A DNA stretch of 64,000 nt. It comes from Bacteroidales bacterium (GTDB lineage: Bacteria; Bacteroidota; Bacteroidia; Bacteroidales; UBA932). Below are positions 18,245 through 27,434 of the stretch, in pieces; the first letter of the stretch is position 1; every line of letters starts with the position of its first letter. Below the pieces are notes generated by a model. It did not search any database. It was given only the letters and a program-made list of their open reading frames with translations, and was not told the origin of the DNA. Where the stretch lies: assembly GCA_015060245.1 (NCBI GenBank), contig SUYU01000001.1, positions 1 to 64,000 of the forward strand, given 5' to 3'. Made by a program: the position numbers and the translations under genes.

Positions 18245-20539
18245 TTATCTGATCTTGAACTCAAGACGGTTGATGGTCTTTGTAATCTCATCCTTCAACT
18301 CATCATCCATTGATGGCTGCTGTGCAAGAATGTTCTTCAAGCCACCTACAATCTCCTTGCGGTACATTGACTGGCTGAACCAGCCGAATGCCTCTGCAAT
18401 GTAGATACGTGTAAGTTTCTCAACATTTGTGTCGGCCAAGAGATTCAAAAGGTTCTCATACTGCTGGTGCTCTGGATGGTTTCTGAATGCCCTGATCTCG
18501 CTCTGCACTCTTGGATGGTTGATATCTGACTTGTAATCAGGATCAAACTCATAGTTGTCTCTGTTGAAGTCGAAGTAGAAACCAGGATGTGGATAACCGT
18601 TCATAGGCTCTTTTGCAAAGTGTGCAAGAGATACCAATGCACTCTCTGAAGCATACTGCACACGCTGTGTCTCCAATGAGTTCTCAACAGTCTTGAAGAT
18701 CTTCTCTGCGTAAGCAGGATCACCGATTCTGCCTGTGAAGTGGGCAGACTGTCTTCTTACCATCTCATAAACATCATCAAAGCCAAGTGCAACAGCCTCC
18801 TGGAAGTTCTTGTCGGCACACATGCTCAATGCATATAGAGCCTGAAGTCTTACAACCATATTGCGGTCTTTCTTGTAGATATCGAGCAATTTGTCTGAGA
18901 AAGGAGTGTTCTCGCCAATTACCAAACCGCTTCTGTCGCTTGCCAAGTCGCATTTTGAAAGGTTCTTGATAGCCAATGCCCTGAATAGAGGAGCATACTC
19001 GTCGCTGCGTTTTGTAGGGTTGTTCTGGTCATTGTCTGACAATACGCCCTCCCAGAACTCTCTGTCAAAGCATTTTGTAGCCAACACTTTGTTGATATCC
19101 TCAACACACAAAGTCTCTGCCCTGTCGCCAATGAATCTCTCTGGAGTTGCAAATTTGAATGTAGGGTCACCTACCATGTGCGACTCAAGGGTAGCAACCT
19201 CTTTCTGCCAGAAACCTGCTCTTGCACCAAGACCAAGGATACCTATAAGTTGCTCTGCCCATTTGTCCTGAAGCACGTTTACAGTGTTGCCCTGTGTTAC
19301 AACTGTTCTGCCGTCATTGAAGATATGGTATCCAGCAACATAACCTGGAACATGGAAAGAACCGTTGTAGCATGCATTGAACATAGTGAAGCGTGGGCTT
19401 GTAGTCAATTTGGCAAGATCAGGAAGATGAATATCCTTATCCATTTTTGCAATTGAGTCGGCCTTTGCCCATTTTGCAACCTCTGCATCTGAAAGCACGC
19501 TCTCAGGAAGGCCATAATGGGCACATGCCTTTTTGACAAAATTTGCTTTCTTATCTGCATCTTTAACTCTTCTGTATGAGTTTCTCAACTCACGAAGCAG
19601 CCACTCTACATTCTCATCAAATGAGCGGGCAGGATATGCGCCATTGATATATTGGGTATTCTCTGCACCATGCTCATAGAAGAAGAACATATCTGTACCA
19701 GGCACTTGCAACTGGTGGAACAAAGTATACTTCATTACCGGCTCCTGACGGAAGTTAAGGAACTTGTTGCCTTTTGAGTTTACAAAAGCCTGAGGGAAGT
19801 AAGTCTTGAATACCAAAGATTGCTGTCTCCATGCTGTCAAACAGTCAGAGTTGTAACCGCTTCCTGCAAAATAGATGAAGTTGTCCAACTGGTTCTGCTC
19901 TTTATGAGCCTCAACTGCCTTCTTGAAGAATCTGCGCATAAGTTCATATTTGTCGACACCTACAGTTGCAGCATACTCTTCAGGAACAAGAATTCTTGCA
20001 GAATAGTACTCAGGATACAAATGTTGTGCACCCTCGCCCTCCAATGCATAATAGAAATGAAGAGGGTTGATTGTATCCTTACCCACAAAATTCCATTTCA
20101 ATGATGCGCAATCGTAGTAACGGTCAGATGCTACTGCAGTCTCCTCTTTAGGGTTTGTATACTCGCTTCTCTTAAGCGCAGTAGTCATGTGCTGAGCCTT
20201 GAGAGCCCTTACAATAGGAATCTCACCTACAAATGAGAAGCCCTCCAAAGTCTGTTTTGATTTGGTCAATTTCTCAATCTGGGCCTTGATCTCCTCAGGT
20301 TTGTTCCATTGTGCCGAAAGAATATAGGTGCCAAGGCCCTCGCTCTCCAACACATTCTTGTACTCCATTATCTCTGCTTTGCAGGCATCGAATGTCTTGC
20401 TGTCAACAAAAACAGCATAAGATGTTGCGCATTTAGGATTGCTCTTGATAATCTGCAAATTTGACTGTGCGTGAAGATTGGCAAAGCCAAGCAGAGTGAA
20501 CAATAGCGGCAAACAAATGTATAGTATATTTTTTCTCAT
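18245..20539 (-). CDS. C25/clan-CD-like exported cysteine peptidase with HEAT-like C-terminal half (paralogue 1), 764 aa
   Basis: Most divergent of five tandem paralogues. A signal peptide (about 1-24, ending LHAQ) is followed by a peptidase-like half. The candidate catalytic pair is H290 (FFFYEHG) and C390 (FNACYNGSF), each after a hydrophobic strand as in clan CD; C390-Y-N-G followed by TVVTQGNTVN and VGDPTF resembles the gingipain (C25) core. A second His found in the paralogues' GHGYNSD is Ser here (GSGYNSD). The C-terminal half (about 500-764) is helical with HEAT-like repeats and ends with KTINRLEFKIR, an ending shared by the family. No type-IX secretion C-terminal domain was recognised. 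It is 13 bases downstream of paralogue 2, in one operon. Substrate unknown. Confidence 0.75.
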   Translation of the reverse strand: MRKNILYICLPLLFTLLGFANLHAQSNLQIIKSNPKCATSYAVFVDSKTFDACKAEIMEYKNVLESEGLGTYILSAQWNKPEEIKAQIEKLTKSKQTLEGFSFVGEIPIVRALKAQHMTTALKRSEYTNPKEETAVASDRYYDCASLKWNFVGKDTINPLHFYYALEGEGAQHLYPEYYSARILVPEEYAATVGVDKYELMRRFFKKAVEAHKEQNQLDNFIYFAGSGYNSDCLTAWRQQSLVFKTYFPQAFVNSKGNKFLNFRQEPVMKYTLFHQLQVPGTDMFFFYEHGAENTQYINGAYPARSFDENVEWLLRELRNSYRRVKDADKKANFVKKACAHYGLPESVLSDAEVAKWAKADSIAKMDKDIHLPDLAKLTTSPRFTMFNACYNGSFHVPGYVAGYHIFNDGRTVVTQGNTVNVLQDKWAEQLIGILGLGARAGFWQKEVATLESHMVGDPTFKFATPERFIGDRAETLCVEDINKVLATKCFDREFWEGVLSDNDQNNPTKRSDEYAPLFRALAIKNLSKCDLASDRSGLVIGENTPFSDKLLDIYKKDRNMVVRLQALYALSMCADKNFQEAVALGFDDVYEMVRRQSAHFTGRIGDPAYAEKIFKTVENSLETQRVQYASESALVSLAHFAKEPMNGYPHPGFYFDFNRDNYEFDPDYKSDINHPRVQSEIRAFRNHPEHQQYENLLNLLADTNVEKLTRIYIAEAFGWFSQSMYRKEIVGGLKNILAQQPSMDDELKDEITKTINRLEFKIR

Positions 20540-20551
20540 TTCCTTATCCTC

Positions 20552-22747
20552 CTATCTCATATAAGTTTCCAATCTGTTAACAGTCTTGCAAAGTTCATCC
20601 TTGAACTCAGGTGACAACTCCTCACCGCTCTCCAAAACAGACTTACAAGCATTTACAATCTCAGCCTTTCTCTCTGAATATACATACCAGCCCAAAGCCT
20701 CGGTTACTCCTTTTCTCATCTCCTCAGGCTCATTCTTGTCCTTGATGATAACTACAAGGTCATGGATCATCTGATTGTATGGATTGTTCTTGATTGAAGT
20801 GATGTAGGCCATTCTTTGTCTTGGAGAAGCACTCTTGTCAATCAAAGCACCCCATACAAAGTCGCGCATGCTCTCGCCCTGGTTCAATTTTTTCTCAATA
20901 CCTTTGTAGAACTCCTCTCCGTTGTAAATCTTGTCTTTCTCTATTCTCTCTTTGAAAGCCTCTTTAAGAATACCTACGTTAAGCATTCCGCCGGTGCTGA
21001 TTGCGTTGAACTCAACACGCTCTGAAAGATAATCATCCATGTAAAGGTCAACGATGTAAGGAATGAAATCATTTCTTCCCACCTTACCCATAAAGTATAC
21101 TGCCTTTCTTCTGATAAACTCGTACGGATCATCAAGAGCATCTTTCAAAAGGTCTGCATAGATTGCAGGATAGTGTGCTGCCAAATGCATACACTGAAGA
21201 CGCAACATGTATGACTCGCTGTTCTTGTATGTATCCATCAACAACTCCGGCATCTTCTCATAGTTCAAATCAAAGAGTTTGTATAGGGCAAGACCCTTCA
21301 AATCTGCAGGAAGGTTATGTGTCATTACTGCCATCCAGTACTCAACATCCTTCAAGTTGATCTTGATTTGAGGCAATCTGTAAACAGAAGCGAATCTGTA
21401 AGTAGGGTCACCAATGATATGAGACTCAAGAATGTTGACATATTTGGTCCATTGACCCAATCTGAAACCGCAAGAAAGAAGGCCCATAAGGTCAGATGAT
21501 GATTTGTCCTGCAACACGTTCACTGAGTTTGCAAAACATGCAACGGTCTTGCCGTCGGCAAAGATATACTCGCTTGCAACGCAACTCTCTTCACGGAAAT
21601 CGCCGTTGTAGCAGGCATCAAAAATTACAAATCTTGCATTAGGTTTGATCTCTCGGATATCCTCAAGGATGATTCCCTGTTGCAGATCTTCAAGAGAGTC
21701 CTTTGCAATCACCTCAGGATCAAAAGCACCTGCAAACCATACTGAATCTACAAGATTGTATTTCTCTGCCATCTTCTTCTGATACTCCATAGGATCCTTG
21801 CCCATACGTTTCTCTCTTCTCATCATGTTTCTCAAGTAGAGTTTGCCGGCCTCAAAGTTCTGGTCCTCATCCATTGCATCAGGATTGCCTGTCAAATATT
21901 GGCGGTGAGGAAGGCCATGCTCGTGGAAGAACATCACATCCACGTCAGGACGCTGCAACTCCTGGGTCATTACTCTCTTCATTGAAGGGTACATGTAGAA
22001 CATATAGAATTTTGCATCGTCTGCCTTTGTAAATGCAGCAGGCATCTGCTCCCTTAGAGTGATGCACTCCTCTTTCCACGCCTCAAGGCTGTTTGAGAAT
22101 GAACCGTGACCTGTGTAAGATACAATTTTGTCAAGTCTGTTTGGCTGCTGGCGCTCTGCTACAACCTTTCTCAAATATTTGTTGATCTGGTCATAACCCT
22201 CCTGGCCCTTCTTTGTAGGTTTGATACGGCCTGTATAGATATCGCAATTGATTCTTTGAGGGCCGTCGCCAGCCAAATTGTAGTAGAAGAAGTTGGTCTC
22301 AACGCTGTCTCTCTTGATAAAGTTGAACTTAAGGTCAAAATCATCATAGAAACGGTCAGATGGAACCGAAGTCTCCCTCATGTCAAATCTCTCATTCATC
22401 TTGAATGCAGATGTCATGTGCTGGGCCTTACGTATCATAGGAATAGGAATGTTGCCAATGAATACGGCACCTTCCATAGCCTGCTCATTATAATATTTCT
22501 GCAAGAAGAACTTTACATGCTCCGGACTCTCCCAGTCTGCAACCAAAAGGTAGGTTGCCAAGCCCTCGCTCTCCAACATGTTCTTGTAAGCCATTACGGC
22601 ATCTTCACAAGCCTCAAAACTCTTGTCATCTATCATGATGGCAAAAGAAGAAGCCACTCTGCTCTTTGGTCCATGTATGTCCTGTGACCATACATTTGAT
22701 ACACAAAGAACAAGAGCCACTAAAGACAAAAGTAGTTTTTTTCTCAT
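20552..22747 (-). CDS. C25/clan-CD-like exported cysteine peptidase with HEAT-like C-terminal half (paralogue 2), 731 aa
   Basis: Signal peptide about 1-21 (ending VWSQ). Candidate catalytic residues are H277 (VMFFHEHG) and C379 (VIFDACYNG); a GHGSFSN motif (about 213-216) precedes them. The N-terminal segment VPSDRFYDDFDLKF and the YTGRIKP motif are shared with the other paralogues. HEAT-like repeats fill about 480-720 (for example YEFIRRKAVYFMGKVG), and the protein ends KTVNRLETYMR. It is the first gene of a two-gene unit with paralogue 1; the 209-base spacer upstream holds a terminator for paralogue 3 and a -7 box. The peptidase call rests on motifs and context, not on a known substrate. 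Confidence 0.77.
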   Translation of the reverse strand: MRKKLLLSLVALVLCVSNVWSQDIHGPKSRVASSFAIMIDDKSFEACEDAVMAYKNMLESEGLATYLLVADWESPEHVKFFLQKYYNEQAMEGAVFIGNIPIPMIRKAQHMTSAFKMNERFDMRETSVPSDRFYDDFDLKFNFIKRDSVETNFFYYNLAGDGPQRINCDIYTGRIKPTKKGQEGYDQINKYLRKVVAERQQPNRLDKIVSYTGHGSFSNSLEAWKEECITLREQMPAAFTKADDAKFYMFYMYPSMKRVMTQELQRPDVDVMFFHEHGLPHRQYLTGNPDAMDEDQNFEAGKLYLRNMMRREKRMGKDPMEYQKKMAEKYNLVDSVWFAGAFDPEVIAKDSLEDLQQGIILEDIREIKPNARFVIFDACYNGDFREESCVASEYIFADGKTVACFANSVNVLQDKSSSDLMGLLSCGFRLGQWTKYVNILESHIIGDPTYRFASVYRLPQIKINLKDVEYWMAVMTHNLPADLKGLALYKLFDLNYEKMPELLMDTYKNSESYMLRLQCMHLAAHYPAIYADLLKDALDDPYEFIRRKAVYFMGKVGRNDFIPYIVDLYMDDYLSERVEFNAISTGGMLNVGILKEAFKERIEKDKIYNGEEFYKGIEKKLNQGESMRDFVWGALIDKSASPRQRMAYITSIKNNPYNQMIHDLVVIIKDKNEPEEMRKGVTEALGWYVYSERKAEIVNACKSVLESGEELSPEFKDELCKTVNRLETYMR

Positions 22748-22846
22748 ACTGTCTGTGTTTCTGTTTTTAAGTTTATAATTGTTTCATTAATATTTTCTAC
22801 CCGACAGCACCAATGCGCTGTACCCAATTTATCTTGATAGAGTTTG

Positions 22847-22854
22847 CAAATGTA
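22847..22854 (-). promoter_or_regulatory. -7 element for the paralogue 2-paralogue 1 unit
   Basis: TACATTTG followed by C on the minus strand, directly after the terminator of the upstream gene and 100 bases before the ATG at 22747. No TTG at the ideal distance. A CTGTCGGG element (22800-22807) lies in the resulting leader. Confidence 0.4.
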
Positions 22855-22861
22855 ATAAAAA

Positions 22862-22897
22862 AATCAATCCGGCTATCATTTCTTAACCGGATTGATT
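22862..22897 (-). terminator. Intrinsic terminator of C25 paralogue 3
   Basis: A perfect 11-bp stem, AATCAATCCGG (22862-22872) with CCGGATTGATT (22887-22897), followed on the minus strand by a run of T residues. It lies 60 bases past the stop at 22957. Confidence 0.8.
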
Positions 22898-22956
22898 AAA
22901 TAAATTAAGAATTTAAATTCTGCAAGTCGTATATACGCATGTTTGCGATAAAGTGG

Positions 22957-25113
22957 CTACCTCAATCTGTTGATTGTCTTTACCAACTCATTTTTGACAT
23001 CAGGATCATCAACAACCTCTACAAGAGCCTCACATTTCTCAATGATCTGAGGTTTGATATATGAGTACTCATACCATCCCAAAGCCTCCGCTGCCATCAA
23101 TCTGTACATTTTATCGGCGTCATTTTCAATGGTATAGTAGAAATACTCAACGGCAAACGGGTTACATCCGTTTCTTTCGCCTGTGATTGCATAGCGTTTG
23201 TCGGTTTTGTTTGCCTGAGGATCCTTAAGAAGTGCATACTCCTCAAGTTTGCCATTATGGACATTGGTTACCATTTTTACCATTGAATTGAATTTTGCCT
23301 CATCAATCCAGCGGCTGTACTTCTCTTTGTTGCTCTCCATGGCCTTTACCATTGCCTGCGGATCAAATACATCCAAAGCACCTGCAGCCTGGAAGTAAAC
23401 CCTCTGGCTTGTAGCAGGATTCATATAGGCATCAGCAACGTATGGTATTAGTTCAGGGCTTGCATTCTTGCCGGCAGTGATCATTGCCATTCTCTGGGTA
23501 ATCTCATAATTGTCTTTCAATGCTATCTTGATTGCCTCAACAAGATTCTCATCGGCAATCTGCTTGTTGGTCATGAAGGCCTCAAGTCTCACATGGCTGT
23601 AAGGGCTTGTCTTTGCAATCTCCAACAACTCCGACGAGGTAATTGCATTGTTGTTGTAAAGCATCTGTATAGCCAGTGCCTTTGCCTCCGAAGCAATGTC
23701 TGCTTTAAGCACCTTCTTCCAGTACGCCACATTGTTCTTCTCGGTTACAATTGCCCTTGCGATGTCAAATCCGCCCAAAATCTCCTTTTGAGGTGCAAAT
23801 GCAAAGGTAGGGTCACCAATAAGGTGTGCCTCAATTGTAAGTTGTCCTTTAGCCCAGTCACCAACACTTACGCCAAGGTTGAGCAGACCCATAAGTTCAT
23901 TTGTCCAGGTATCCTGTAGTGTATTTACTGTATTTCCTTTTGTAACAATTGTAGATCCAGGGTTAAAGATGTATCGTGCTGCAATATAGTCATCAACAAG
24001 GAAGCAACCGTTATAGCAGGCATCAAATATCACAACCTTTGCACCGCTCACATAACCGTCAAGATCTGTTACTGTAAGGTCTTTCTGTGCAGCGAACAAA
24101 CTGTCTGCCAACAAAGTGGCTTTATCATTTACATTGGCAAACCAACTTGTAGGAACGTTTATGCTCCTTGCTATCTTGGCCACTGTTTCACTCTGGTTCT
24201 TTGCTCTCCTGATTCTTGTTCTCAAAGCATTTTTCGCAAGTTCAATCCACTGCTCTGCACTTCCTACACTTGGTGCCCCGTTAAAATATTGGGTATCCTC
24301 TGCACCATGATGGTGAAGAATTGCAAGATCCATGGTCTCATCCTGCATTGCAGTTGTAATACGGTTCCTTACATAATTATCATAAGTAAAGTTTATGAAA
24401 TTGAGTTTTGTGCCGTAGTTGGCAAGGAACGGGAACTGCTCCCTCAACGCAGAGGCCTCATCAATTCTGGCATTCATTGCATCAGAGTTGTATCCGTGGC
24501 CTGCAAAGTGGAGGATATTGTCCATTCTCTCCGGATTCTTGTGAGCCTCAACCGCCTTCTTGAGGTACGCCTCAATCAACTCATGTGCCTTGCCATCCTT
24601 GTTTGGAGCCTTGATTCTTGCAGAGTAGATATCGCAACAGATCTCCTGTGGAGAGTCTGCCCTCAAACTATAGTAGTGGGCAAGCCTATTGGTAGTATCC
24701 TGCTTGATATAATCGAATTTAAGGTCAAAATCATCATAGAAACGGTCCGACGGAATTGATGAATCAAGCCAGTTCCTGTGCTGGAACATCTTGAATGCTG
24801 TAGCAAAATGCTGCGCATCACGCAACATAGGGATTGGAATCTCACCAATGAATACAGCACCCTCAAGAGCCTGCTCTGAATACAATTTTACAAGTTCAGC
24901 CTTGATTGAATCGGGATGATGCCATTTGTCAACTACCAGCACACCCTCCCTTACATCATTGCCCACAGCCTTAACATAAGCATCAACGGCAGCAGGAATG
25001 GCAGCATAAGTTGCATCATCCACAACAACCGCCACAGTCGTCTTCTTTGTGCCACATGAAACTGCCATAAGGGCCAAAGCGACAATACAAAACATTAAAG
25101 AAAATCTCTTCAT
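22957..25113 (-). CDS. C25/clan-CD-like cysteine peptidase lipoprotein with HEAT-like half (paralogue 3), 718 aa
   Basis: The ATG at 25113 gives a lipoprotein signal with lipobox AVSC (C20, then GTKK). Candidate catalytic residues are H269 (LAILHHHG) and C366 (VIFDACYNG); GHGYNSD (205-211) is also present. After the Cys come STIVTKGNTVN and LIGDPTFAFAP, gingipain-like in order. The C-terminal half has HEAT-like repeats (about 440-700) and ends KTINRLR. It forms its own transcription unit: 120 bases upstream separate it from paralogue 4, and a strong terminator follows. As a lipoprotein it should be anchored to a membrane facing the periplasm or the surface. Confidence 0.77.
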   Translation of the reverse strand: MKRFSLMFCIVALALMAVSCGTKKTTVAVVVDDATYAAIPAAVDAYVKAVGNDVREGVLVVDKWHHPDSIKAELVKLYSEQALEGAVFIGEIPIPMLRDAQHFATAFKMFQHRNWLDSSIPSDRFYDDFDLKFDYIKQDTTNRLAHYYSLRADSPQEICCDIYSARIKAPNKDGKAHELIEAYLKKAVEAHKNPERMDNILHFAGHGYNSDAMNARIDEASALREQFPFLANYGTKLNFINFTYDNYVRNRITTAMQDETMDLAILHHHGAEDTQYFNGAPSVGSAEQWIELAKNALRTRIRRAKNQSETVAKIARSINVPTSWFANVNDKATLLADSLFAAQKDLTVTDLDGYVSGAKVVIFDACYNGCFLVDDYIAARYIFNPGSTIVTKGNTVNTLQDTWTNELMGLLNLGVSVGDWAKGQLTIEAHLIGDPTFAFAPQKEILGGFDIARAIVTEKNNVAYWKKVLKADIASEAKALAIQMLYNNNAITSSELLEIAKTSPYSHVRLEAFMTNKQIADENLVEAIKIALKDNYEITQRMAMITAGKNASPELIPYVADAYMNPATSQRVYFQAAGALDVFDPQAMVKAMESNKEKYSRWIDEAKFNSMVKMVTNVHNGKLEEYALLKDPQANKTDKRYAITGERNGCNPFAVEYFYYTIENDADKMYRLMAAEALGWYEYSYIKPQIIEKCEALVEVVDDPDVKNELVKTINRLR

Positions 25114-25233
25114 AAAAATCAATTATCGTTTAAATATTACTATATCTATCTTATAAAACCCACTCCCGACACCCCTCAGGCCCATGGCTGTTCCACTGCA
25201 AAACCTGTATGATGCCGGAGATGTCGGTCAAAA

Positions 25234-27426
25234 TCAAGAGCGTTTGCACTCAAGGCAATTGATGGTCTTCAACAACTCATTCTTTACAGCCTCTTCAGTC
25301 GCGCTGGCATAAAATTCCTTTACCTTGGCAAGAATTTCAGGTTTCTTGTATGAGTACACATACCAGCCAAGAATTTCAGCAGCAACCACTTTCTCCTTTT
25401 CAGGCCCATTTGTAAGCATATCATACAATACACCAAGAGCATCTACACTGCACTTGTTACGCTCAATCTCAATGTAGAATATCTTTTTGCCTTCAGAGTA
25501 GTTTCCGGCAAGCATATCTGCATATTGTTTGCTCTTTCTCTCTTCATCATACCTGATATCCTCGCATATCTCCTCAAACTTGGCATCAGTGAACCAGCCT
25601 GCATGATCCTTTCTCAAAGAATCAATGGCCGCAATCATCAACTGCGCATCAAAATCAGGCATTGCAAAATCTGCCTGCATATCCTCCCTCTTGCTTACAG
25701 CCGGATCCACAATTGCTTTTGCCACGTATGGTATCAGTTCAGGATCTCCACTCTTTGGAGCGGTTCCCATGGCTATTCTCCTAACAATCTCATAACTGTC
25801 TTCAAGGGCAATTTTCAAGGCCTGGGTAAAGTTTTCATCGGCAATCTCCCTATTGGTTACAAACGCCTCCATCCTGACATTATGATAAGGGCTACTCTTT
25901 GCAATATCAAGAAGTTCCTTTGAAGAGATGGCATCGTTTTTATGCAACATCTTTATAGCCAACACCCTCAACTCGGGAGCCAAATCCTTTGAACCGTTTT
26001 CAAGAATACCTCTCCAGTAACCCACGTCGTTCTTCTTGAATACAATATCCCTTGCAATGTCATATCCGCCCAAAACCTCACTCTGAGGTGCAAAGGCAAA
26101 TGTAGGGTCACCAAACAGGTGCTGCTCAATGGCAAGTTGGCCCTTGTATACATCGCCAACACAGACACCGAGATTCAACAGACCGCTCAACTCAACGGTC
26201 CAGATATCCTGAAGCGTATTCACAGAGTTTGCCCTTACAACCATTGTCGAGCCCTCATTGAAGATATATCTTGCGGCAATAAAGTCATCCTCAATAAAAG
26301 CACCATTGTAGCAGGCATCAAGCACAAGCACTCTTGCTCCACTCTTGTAATTATACAGATCTTCAAGCATGATATTCTTGTCGGCATCAAAAATACTGTC
26401 CTTTTTAATAAGTTCAGGATCATTCCAACCTGCCATCCAGGATGCAGGAACATCATATCTCCTGGCCAATTTGGAGATTGCCTCCTGTGCAGAAGTTCCC
26501 CCCTCTACGGCACTGCGTACCTTGTTCCTTAGATTGTTGCAACTCAAACTTTTCCATGTGTCAAGAGAGTTGGATTTTGGAACACCCTGCAAAAGTTGCT
26601 GGTAAGGCAATCCATGGTGGTGCATTATCGCATAATCCACATCCTCATCCGCCACAGCATTCATAATACGCTCCTTGACAAGGTAATCTCTGTTGAAATC
26701 TATATATGACAACTCCCCGTCATATCCGTTAAGGAATGGGAACTGCTCCTTGAACCCTATAGCCTCATCAATTCTTGCCTGCAATGACTCCGAATTGTAG
26801 CCATGGGCTCCAAAATGGAGCACTTTATTCATTCTTTCTGGGTTTTTGTGGGCCTCAATTGCCTTAAGCAGGTATGCCTCAATTGCCTTATGCTCATTTC
26901 CATCTGCCGGTGCCTTTATTCTGGCAGAGTAGATGTCGCTTGACAACTGTTGCGGCGAATCACCGCGCAACGTATAGTAATGGGCAATGCTCTTTACAGA
27001 ATCCTGCTTCAAATAGTCAAACTTCAAATCAAAGTCATCATAGAACCTGTCAGAAGGAATTGATGAAACAATCCACTCATCCTCCTGGCTTCTTTTAAAC
27101 GCAGTTGCCATATGCTGGGCATCACGTATCATCGGAACTGGAATCTCACCCACAAACACTGCTCCCTCAAGAGCATCGTTACAATACATTTTATATAGTT
27201 CAGCCCTGATTGAATCGGGATGCTGCCACTTGTCAACAACAAGAACTCCCTGCCTGTCGGGAAGAGAAATTGCCTCAACATATTTATCAATGGTTGAGCC
27301 TATTGCAGCGTATGTCTGTTCATCAACAACAACTGCAACTGTAGATTTTTTTGCACCGCAACTGCATATCATAAATGCCAATGCTGCAGGCAGAATAGAT
27401 AAAAATACCCTTTTTAATGATTTCAT
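25234..27426 (-). CDS. C25/clan-CD-like cysteine peptidase lipoprotein with HEAT-like half (paralogue 4), 730 aa
   Basis: The signal peptide ends in ICSC-GAKK, with likely lipidation at C23 (aligned with C20 of paralogue 3). Candidate catalytic residues are H271 (AIMHHHG) and C372 (VLVLDACYNG); the earlier motif reads AHGYNSES. It is close to paralogue 5: identical runs such as YVEAISLPDR, and nearly the same GQLAIEQHLFGDPTFAFAP segment, which point to a recent duplication. HEAT-like repeats follow and the end is KTINCLECKRS. It starts 9 bases after paralogue 5, so the pair is cotranscribed. Confidence 0.78.
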   Translation of the reverse strand: MKSLKRVFLSILPAALAFMICSCGAKKSTVAVVVDEQTYAAIGSTIDKYVEAISLPDRQGVLVVDKWQHPDSIRAELYKMYCNDALEGAVFVGEIPVPMIRDAQHMATAFKRSQEDEWIVSSIPSDRFYDDFDLKFDYLKQDSVKSIAHYYTLRGDSPQQLSSDIYSARIKAPADGNEHKAIEAYLLKAIEAHKNPERMNKVLHFGAHGYNSESLQARIDEAIGFKEQFPFLNGYDGELSYIDFNRDYLVKERIMNAVADEDVDYAIMHHHGLPYQQLLQGVPKSNSLDTWKSLSCNNLRNKVRSAVEGGTSAQEAISKLARRYDVPASWMAGWNDPELIKKDSIFDADKNIMLEDLYNYKSGARVLVLDACYNGAFIEDDFIAARYIFNEGSTMVVRANSVNTLQDIWTVELSGLLNLGVCVGDVYKGQLAIEQHLFGDPTFAFAPQSEVLGGYDIARDIVFKKNDVGYWRGILENGSKDLAPELRVLAIKMLHKNDAISSKELLDIAKSSPYHNVRMEAFVTNREIADENFTQALKIALEDSYEIVRRIAMGTAPKSGDPELIPYVAKAIVDPAVSKREDMQADFAMPDFDAQLMIAAIDSLRKDHAGWFTDAKFEEICEDIRYDEERKSKQYADMLAGNYSEGKKIFYIEIERNKCSVDALGVLYDMLTNGPEKEKVVAAEILGWYVYSYKKPEILAKVKEFYASATEEAVKNELLKTINCLECKRS

Positions 27427-27434
27427 CTTTATTA